A stretch of 5,931 nt of DNA from Methylococcaceae bacterium UBA659. Lineage in GTDB: Bacteria; Pseudomonadota; Gammaproteobacteria; Methylococcales; Methylomonadaceae. The stretch covers positions 1 to 5,931 of the forward strand of contig DBNZ01000224.1 in the NCBI GenBank assembly GCA_002299495.1. The letters are read 5' to 3'. The translations under genes and the position numbers were made by a program. The notes below the pieces were generated by a model. The model did no database searches. It was not told where the DNA came from and worked only from the letters and a program-made list of their open reading frames with translations. Below are positions 1 to 4,608 of this stretch, piece by piece; within the stretch, counting starts at the first letter, position 1; each line of letters starts with the position of its first letter.

Positions 1-156
1 CGACAGCGGAAAACATAAGGTACTGCTTGGCTGCGTAACATCAGTGATTGAATGAGGACAATTTTTGGTTTTCCGAAACGGGTTTGCTAGTAACATAGCC
101 GATGTCGACTGTTTGTATGAAGTTGATGACCTAAATAACCGCGAGGAGGAACCATT
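1..156. other. Leader region without a supported gene
   Basis: No reading frame here can be assigned to a gene. On the + strand a frame open from the window edge stops at 53-55 (TGA) and another stops at 36-38 (TAA). Either could be the last codons of an upstream gene, but the tails are too short (17 and 11 residues) to recognise. No convincing paired -35/-10 promoter and no hairpin with a T-run was found. The clearest signal is the ribosome binding site at 143-150 belonging to the next gene. Confidence 0.4.
143..150 (+). promoter_or_regulatory. Strong Shine-Dalgarno site of the thioredoxin-like gene
   Basis: GAGGAGGA lies six bases before the ATG at 157. It is a near-ideal match to the 3' end of 16S rRNA, much stronger than the sites before pgk, rpoZ, spoT or the FAD dehydrogenase in this window. 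It fixes the start codon of the downstream gene and suggests efficient translation. Confidence 0.85.
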
Positions 157-714
157 ATGGTCGCATTAAACCCACCCATTTGTGATTTTGGCACTAAAGC
201 GCCGGATTTTAATTTGCCGGATGTCGATGGCCGTCTGTGGAGCCTTGAGCAATGCATGGGGGAAAAAGGGTTGCTGGTGATGTTTATCTGCAACCATTGT
301 CCGTATGTAACAGCCATCCGCGAACGTATCGTCCGGGATACCGATGAATTGAGGGCTTACGGCATCAGTTCCGTCGCCATTATGTCCAACGACTTTGTTA
401 ATTTTCCCGAAGATTCGCCGGAAAATATGAAACTGATGGCACGGCAGTATCATTTTAAATTCCCCTATTTGCTGGATCAAAGCCAGGCGGTCGCTAAAGC
501 CTATGGAGCGGTGTGCACCCCCGACTTTTTCGGCTACGATGCCCATTACGAATTGCAATACCGTGGCCGTTTGGACGCCAGCCGAAAGGAGACCGCCCCC
601 GCGGATACCCTACGCGAACTGTTTACCGCCATGAAACAAGTCGCGGCAACTGGCAAAGGGCCAAAAGAGCAAATTTCGGCCATCGGTTGTTCGCTGAAAT
701 GGAAACAAGATTAG
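157..714 (+). CDS. Thioredoxin-fold protein (AhpC/TSA-like, CNHC active site)
   Basis: This 185-residue protein has the layout of the AhpC/TSA-thioredoxin-like superfamily. An APDFNLPDVDG segment (about residues 15-25) is typical of the N-terminal strand of peroxiredoxin and TlpA-like folds. A CxxC active site, C45-N46-H47-C48-P49, follows the hydrophobic strand LLVMFI. The likely cis-proline loop is C120-T121-P122. The tail carries GCSLKWK, with C178, which I recall as conserved in this family. There is no signal peptide or membrane segment, so the protein should be cytoplasmic. A thiol-disulfide or peroxide reductase role is inferred; the substrate is unknown. The start is set by the GAGGAGGA site six bases upstream. 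pgk begins 36 bases after the stop with no terminator between, so co-transcription is likely. It is not a canonical thioredoxin (no WCGPC), nor clearly a typical AhpC or Bcp. Confidence 0.87.
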   Translation: MVALNPPICDFGTKAPDFNLPDVDGRLWSLEQCMGEKGLLVMFICNHCPYVTAIRERIVRDTDELRAYGISSVAIMSNDFVNFPEDSPENMKLMARQYHFKFPYLLDQSQAVAKAYGAVCTPDFFGYDAHYELQYRGRLDASRKETAPADTLRELFTAMKQVAATGKGPKEQISAIGCSLKWKQD

Positions 715-750
715 CGATACCCCTTCCCACAAACCTTAAAGAGAGCATAT

Positions 751-1923
751 ATGTCGATACCAAACATGGTTGATTTGGATTTATCAGGTAAACGGGTTTT
801 GATCCGGCAGGATTTGAACGTGCCGGTCAAAAACGGCCAAGTGACTAGCGATATCCGTATCCAGGCCAGTGTGCCCACGATCCAACAAGCGTTGGAAAAA
901 AACGCGGCGGTGATGGTCATGTCCCATTTAGGTCGCCCCGAAGAAGGCCATTTTGATGCAGAATCATCAATGCAGCCGATTGCCGAACGTTTGTCCAGCT
1001 TGCTAGGCAAACCTGTCCGCTTGGAACGGGATTGGTTGGATGGCATAGAGGTCGCGCCGGGTGAAGTGGTGTTGTGCGAAAACGTCCGTTTTAATGTCGG
1101 CGAAGAGAAAAACAGCGATGAACTGGGGCAAAAAATGGCGGCCTTGTGCGATGTTTTTGTCATGGATGCCTTCGGTACGGCGCATAGGGCGCAAGCCTCC
1201 ACCCACAGCGTGGCTAAATTTGCGCCGGTGGTCTGCGCCGGACCCTTGCTGGCCAGCGAATTGGAAGCGCTAGGAAAGGCCCTAGAAACGCCGGCTAGAC
1301 CGTTGCTGGCGATTGTCGGCGGTTCTAAAGTGTCAACCAAGTTGACGGTGTTGGCATCGCTATCTCAGAAAGTGGACCAATTGATTGTCGGCGGCGGCAT
1401 TGCCAACACGTTCATTGCCGCAGCGGGTTATGCAGTGGGTAAGTCTTTATATGAACCTGATTTGATCGGTGCAGCGCAAAAGTTGATAGCGGCCGCCAAA
1501 CAAGCAGGTTCTGATATTCCAATCCCGGTCGATGTGGTTTGCGCCAAAGAATTTTCCGAATCCGCCGAAGCCAGCGTGAAAAAAGTCACCGACATCGCCG
1601 ATGACGATATGGTGTTGGATATTGGCCCTGAAACGGCCGCCCAGTACGCCGACATGATCAAATCGGCCGGCACCATCGTTTGGAATGGCCCGGTCGGGGT
1701 GTTTGAGATCGCACAATTTAGCCACGGCACCCAAGTGCTGGCCAAAGCCATCGCCGATAGCGCGGCCTTTTCCTTGGCCGGCGGCGGCGACACCTTAGCG
1801 GCCATCGAGCAATTTGGCGTCAATGACGGCGTTTCGTACGCCTCAACCGGCGGCGGGGCGTTTTTGGAGTTTTTGGAAGGGAAAGAACTCCCGGCGGTCG
1901 CTGTCCTAAAATCAAGACAGTAA
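751..1923 (+). CDS. pgk: Phosphoglycerate kinase
   Basis: Phosphoglycerate kinase interconverts 1,3-bisphosphoglycerate plus ADP and 3-phosphoglycerate plus ATP in glycolysis, gluconeogenesis and the Calvin cycle; it is cytoplasmic. The 390 residues match the usual bacterial length. Hallmarks appear in order: RVLIRQDLNVP at 15-25 (substrate-binding D21 and N23), SHLGRP at 58-63, ENVRF near 110-114, DAFGTAHR at 139-146, GGSKVSTK at 190-197 (nucleotide-binding lysine K197), WNGPVGVFE at 311-319, GGGDT at 344-348 and STGGGAFLEFLEG at 365-377. Both Rossmann-like lobes are therefore complete, and no key residue is missing. A purine-rich AAAGAGAG site lies just before the ATG. The gene follows the thioredoxin-like gene by 36 bases, and two hairpin-plus-T-run structures lie after its stop. 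It is not flanked here by gap, pyk or fba, its frequent neighbours, although gene(s) left of the window cannot be seen. Confidence 0.98.
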   Translation: MSIPNMVDLDLSGKRVLIRQDLNVPVKNGQVTSDIRIQASVPTIQQALEKNAAVMVMSHLGRPEEGHFDAESSMQPIAERLSSLLGKPVRLERDWLDGIEVAPGEVVLCENVRFNVGEEKNSDELGQKMAALCDVFVMDAFGTAHRAQASTHSVAKFAPVVCAGPLLASELEALGKALETPARPLLAIVGGSKVSTKLTVLASLSQKVDQLIVGGGIANTFIAAAGYAVGKSLYEPDLIGAAQKLIAAAKQAGSDIPIPVDVVCAKEFSESAEASVKKVTDIADDDMVLDIGPETAAQYADMIKSAGTIVWNGPVGVFEIAQFSHGTQVLAKAIADSAAFSLAGGGDTLAAIEQFGVNDGVSYASTGGGAFLEFLEGKELPAVAVLKSRQ

Positions 1924-1942
1924 GTAGGCAACGGGATATAAT
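1914..1942 (+). promoter_or_regulatory. Candidate sigma70 promoter for rpoZ-spoT
   Basis: A perfect TATAAT at 1937-1942 is preceded at 17-base spacing by AAGACA (1914-1919), which matches four of six bases of TTGACA. The -35 element overlaps the last codons of pgk. Initiation would be expected around 1946-1950, giving a leader of about 62-66 bases before the rpoZ ATG. The -10 box lies inside the first pgk hairpin, so it may be fortuitous, but it is the only good promoter-like pair seen between pgk and rpoZ. Confidence 0.5.
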
Positions 1943-1956
1943 TTCATCCCTTTTTT
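1933..1956 (+). terminator. Probable intrinsic terminator after pgk (first of two)
   Basis: GGGAT (1933-1937) pairs with ATCCC (1946-1950) around an 8-base AT-rich loop and is followed directly by T6 (1951-1956), then GTTTTT. The stem is only 5 bp, so it should be modest by itself. It starts 9 bases after the pgk stop codon. Transcripts starting from the embedded candidate promoter would lack the left arm, so only transcripts coming from pgk could form it. Confidence 0.6.
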
Positions 1957-1967
1957 GTTTTTCCACG

Positions 1968-2000
1968 CATCAGCCTGTACAGCAGGCTGATGTTTTTTAT
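1968..2000 (+). terminator. Strong intrinsic terminator or attenuator just before rpoZ
   Basis: CATCAGCCTG (1968-1977) and CAGGCTGATG (1983-1992) form a perfect 10-bp stem with the 5-base loop TACAG, followed at once by TTTTTT (1993-1998) and AT. This is a textbook Rho-independent terminator on the + strand; no matching T-run exists for the opposite strand. The rpoZ Shine-Dalgarno bases AAGG begin at 2001, directly after it, and the ATG is at 2012. It can end pgk transcripts, but any transcript reaching rpoZ must also pass through it. Confidence 0.85.
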
Positions 2001-2011
2001 AAGGTTTGGTA

Positions 2012-2251
2012 ATGGCTAGAGTTACGATTGAAGATTGTTTGGATAAAGTAGACAACCGTTTTAAATTGGTTTTGCTGGCCAGCACGCGTGCCCGCCAGTT
2101 AAGCCACGGTGCCCAAGAGTTTATGCCGCGCAACAAGGACAAGGACACGGTGCTGGCTTTGCGGGAGATTGCCGCCGGCCATGTCAATGAAGACAACGTT
2201 GAACAATTGCATCGCATCAGCGAACCGGTTGAATACACGCCCATGTTCTAA
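2012..2251 (+). CDS. rpoZ: DNA-directed RNA polymerase omega subunit
   Basis: Omega is the small RNA polymerase subunit that helps fold and hold beta-prime, and with it forms one ppGpp binding site. The 79-residue product starts MARVTIEDCL and carries the family core NRFKLVLLASTRARQL (about residues 15-30), then DKDTVLALREIAAG (about 43-56). I chose the ATG at 2012 because omega proteins begin MARVT and AAGG lies at 2001-2004; a TTG two codons upstream would add only two residues. From memory the E. coli protein is 91 residues, so this one has a shorter C-terminal tail, which is common. It is 11 bases upstream of spoT, so the two are almost surely co-transcribed. In many gammaproteobacteria gmk precedes rpoZ; here pgk does, with a terminator between. 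Confidence 0.97.
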   Translation: MARVTIEDCLDKVDNRFKLVLLASTRARQLSHGAQEFMPRNKDKDTVLALREIAAGHVNEDNVEQLHRISEPVEYTPMF

Positions 2252-2262
2252 AGGTTATCGCC

Positions 2263-4431
2263 ATGTTGCCCGGCGTCGAAATTGCCGACACTGAAAAACT
2301 CCAGGAGCTGCTGGTGGGGCGGCTGTGTGCCGCCTTATCCAGTTATCTTGAACCGGCACAAATTGACGAGTGCCGGAGGGCGTATCAATTCGGGGCCCAA
2401 GCCCATGAAGGCCAGTACCGGAAGAGCGGCGAAGATTACATTTGCCATCCCGTATCCGTCGCCATCATCCTTGCCGAAATGCGTATGGATGTTAACGGTG
2501 TGCTGGCGGGTATTCTGCATGACGTTATGGAGGATTGCGATGTCAGGAAAAACGAACTGGCCGAGGCATTTAACCCTGAGGTGGCGGAACTGGTCGATGG
2601 CGTCACCAAACTGACCTTAATTGGCGACAAGTCACGGGCTGAGGCGCAAGCGGAAAATGTCCGCAAAATGTTTTTTGCGATGGGCAAGGACTTGCGCGTG
2701 ATCATGGTGAAACTGGCTGACCGGCTGCATAACATGCAAACCCTGGGCGCCATGCCACCGGAAAAAAAACGCCGGATCGCCAAAGAAACCTTGGATATTT
2801 ACGCACCTATTGCCAACCGCTTGGGCATGAATTCCATCCGGCAGCAATTGGAAGCGCTGAGTTTTGAAGCACTTTATCCCAAAAGGCATGAGGTGTTAAA
2901 AAACGCGGTCAGAAAAGCCCGGGGCAACCGCCGCGAAATTATTTACACCATCAAAAATACCATCACCCAACGCATGCGGGAAGCGGGCCTGATTTGCGAA
3001 GTTTCCGGCAGGCAAAAAAATCTGTGGAACATTTATGAAAAAATGCGGCAAAAAAAACTGGCTCTAGCGGCCATTTTTGATGTCCATGCCTTTAGGATAT
3101 TTTGTCAGGATGTCGACAGTTGTTACCGGGCCTTAGGGGTTGTCCATAACCTTTACAAACCCATCCCCGGCCGGTTTAAGGACTACATCGCCCTGCCTAA
3201 GGCCAATGGCTATCAATCCCTGCATACTATTTTAATTGGCCCGCATGGGCTGCCTATTGAGATCCAAATCCGTACCCACGACATGCACCGCATGGCCGAA
3301 TCGGGTATAGCGGCGCATTGGTTGTACAAATCCGATGATGACAAAAGCGAAAGTTTCAAAGCCAGAGCCAATGAGTGGCTACGCGATTTCTTGGAAATCC
3401 AAAAATCCGCGGGCGATTCGTTGGAATTCATCGACAATTTAAAAATTGACCTGTTTCCGCAAGAAGTCTTTGTGTTCACGCCCAAAGGCGGCATCATCAA
3501 GCTGCCGCGTGGCGCCACCGTGGTGGATTTTGCCTATGCCGTCCACACCGACATTGGCAATGCCTGCGTTTCCGCCCGCATCGACCAACAATTGGTGCCT
3601 TTGCAAACCAAGCTGGAAAACGGCATGACCGTGGAAGTCATCACCGCCGTTTGGCAAAAACCCAACCCGTCTTGGCTGGATTTTGTCAACACGGCGAAGG
3701 CGCGCACCAGCATCCGTAGCCACTTAAAGCATTTTAAACAGCAGGAAGCGATAGCCCTAGGCCGGCGTTTATTGGAAAAAGAATTGCAGGGGACTAACTC
3801 GCATCTGGACCTTATCGATGCCATTCGATTAACGAAGTTGTTGAAAGTGACGGGTATGCATTCGCTGGACGAATTGCTGGAAAATATCGGCTTCGGTAAC
3901 AAAATGCCGTTTCTGGTGGCCAGGCAATTGACCCAAATTGATGTCAATGCCCATGTCAAACTGGACGATTCTGCCCAGGTACGGAAACAACCCTTGATCA
4001 TCAAGGGCACCGAAGGCATGGTTATCACCTTAGCCAAATGTTGCCGCCCCATCCCAGGGGACGCCATCATCGGCTTCTTCAACCCCGGCAAAGGCATTGT
4101 CATCCATAGTCATGAATGCCGCACCCGGGGCATGGCCCGCAGCAAAAACAGCAACTGGTTGGACGTGGAATGGTGCCAGCACATCACCGGCGATTATCCC
4201 GTTGACCTGCGCCTGGAAATCCTCAATCAACGCGGGGCCTTAGCGACCGTGGCGGCGACCATTTCCGTAAACGATTCCAACATCGAAAACGTCGCGGTAG
4301 TCTCCCAAGACGACCGCGTGGGCGTGGACTTGATTACCTTGACGGTAAAAAACCGGGTGCATTTGGCCAACATCATGCGCCGGCTGAAGGAATTGCCGGT
4401 TGTGTTAAAAATTACCCGCGCTAAAGCTTGA
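2263..4431 (+). CDS. spoT: Bifunctional (p)ppGpp synthetase/hydrolase, SpoT type
   Basis: This RelA/SpoT-homologue enzyme makes (p)ppGpp from ATP and GDP/GTP and removes its 3'-pyrophosphate, setting the stringent-response alarmone level in the cytoplasm. At 722 residues it is close to the usual 700-730. The N-terminal HD hydrolase domain keeps its metal and catalytic residues: H62 in CHPV, H86-D87 and E90-D91 in HDVMED, and D153 in LADRLHN. The synthetase domain has D273 in FDVHAFRIF, R304-F-K-D307 followed by YIALPKANGYQSLHT, and E333 in IEIQIRT. The RxKD form is the mark of bifunctional enzymes, unlike the ExDD of RelA. A TGS domain follows (about 397-461, starting LFPQEVFVFTPKGG), then a helical region, a Cys/His segment (C593, C594, H615, C619) and a C-terminal ACT domain (about 646-722). 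Both activities therefore look intact. AAGG at 2251-2254 precedes the ATG. RelA is the alternative, but the RxKD motif and intact HD domain exclude it. Confidence 0.97.
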   Translation: MLPGVEIADTEKLQELLVGRLCAALSSYLEPAQIDECRRAYQFGAQAHEGQYRKSGEDYICHPVSVAIILAEMRMDVNGVLAGILHDVMEDCDVRKNELAEAFNPEVAELVDGVTKLTLIGDKSRAEAQAENVRKMFFAMGKDLRVIMVKLADRLHNMQTLGAMPPEKKRRIAKETLDIYAPIANRLGMNSIRQQLEALSFEALYPKRHEVLKNAVRKARGNRREIIYTIKNTITQRMREAGLICEVSGRQKNLWNIYEKMRQKKLALAAIFDVHAFRIFCQDVDSCYRALGVVHNLYKPIPGRFKDYIALPKANGYQSLHTILIGPHGLPIEIQIRTHDMHRMAESGIAAHWLYKSDDDKSESFKARANEWLRDFLEIQKSAGDSLEFIDNLKIDLFPQEVFVFTPKGGIIKLPRGATVVDFAYAVHTDIGNACVSARIDQQLVPLQTKLENGMTVEVITAVWQKPNPSWLDFVNTAKARTSIRSHLKHFKQQEAIALGRRLLEKELQGTNSHLDLIDAIRLTKLLKVTGMHSLDELLENIGFGNKMPFLVARQLTQIDVNAHVKLDDSAQVRKQPLIIKGTEGMVITLAKCCRPIPGDAIIGFFNPGKGIVIHSHECRTRGMARSKNSNWLDVEWCQHITGDYPVDLRLEILNQRGALATVAATISVNDSNIENVAVVSQDDRVGVDLITLTVKNRVHLANIMRRLKELPVVLKITRAKA

Positions 4432-4473
4432 CGGCGGTTACCTTAGAACACGCGATCCGCTGGCTGAGGTTGC

Positions 4474-4487
4474 GCGGCGCTCGCCGC
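4474..4487 (+). other. Small GC-rich hairpin in the spoT-FAD dehydrogenase gap
   Basis: GCGGC (4474-4478) and GCCGC (4483-4487) form a 5-bp stem with the loop GCTC. It is followed by AATTTAAGC, not a T-run, so it is a poor intrinsic terminator. It could stabilise the spoT mRNA 3' end or be chance. Confidence 0.3.
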
Positions 4488-4519
4488 AATTTAAGCAAAA
4501 CTGCAACAGCAAGCGGTTA

Positions 4520-4549
4520 ACGGCTAATGGCCGCCGTGTCCATTATTTT
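4520..4549 (+). terminator. Weak candidate terminator after spoT
   Basis: ACGGC (4520-4524) pairs with GCCGT (4533-4537) around an 8-base loop, and the broken T-rich stretch CATTATTTT (4541-4549) follows a few bases later. The stem is short and the T-run is interrupted, so this is a low-grade call. It is the best terminator-like structure between spoT and the next gene. Rho-dependent ending is equally possible. Confidence 0.3.
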
Positions 4550-4564
4550 CCCAAGGCCAGCAAG

Positions 4565-4573
4565 TGTTACAAT
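4565..4573 (+). promoter_or_regulatory. Extended -10 promoter for the FAD dehydrogenase gene
   Basis: TGTTACAAT gives a TG dinucleotide, one spacer base and TACAAT, a one-mismatch -10 box. This is a full extended -10 element, which can work without a good -35; the bases 17-18 upstream (around 4544-4550, T-rich) match TTGACA poorly. Initiation would fall near 4580, leaving about 29 bases before the GTG at 4609. This supports a transcription unit separate from rpoZ-spoT. Confidence 0.55.
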
Positions 4574-4608
4574 GAATCCGTCCTAACCCACCCGTATTCA
4601 AAACTATT

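Noticed and set aside
711..1340. Long minus-strand open frame of 209 codons opposite pgk
   Set aside because: It overlaps well-supported pgk codons, has no recognisable domain, and its composition is that of an antisense shadow.
2006..2011. TTG at 2006 as the rpoZ start
   Set aside because: Omega proteins begin MARVT, matching the ATG at 2012; the TTG would place the start only one base after AAGG.
2762..3057. Runs of 7-8 A in spoT (2762-2769, 3014-3020, 3050-3057) as programmed slippage sites
   Set aside because: They encode ordinary Lys-rich stretches at positions where homologues also have basic residues, and no alternative product of interest follows a frameshift.
3534..4103. Minus-strand open frame of 189 codons opposite spoT
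   Set aside because: It lies wholly inside the TGS-to-zinc-finger coding part of spoT and resembles no family; it is a shadow of codon bias.
4432..4608. Possible small RNA or small gene in the spoT-FAD dehydrogenase gap
   Set aside because: No conserved RNA fold, no start codon with a ribosome site and a reasonable frame, and only weak hairpins; nothing supports a gene.
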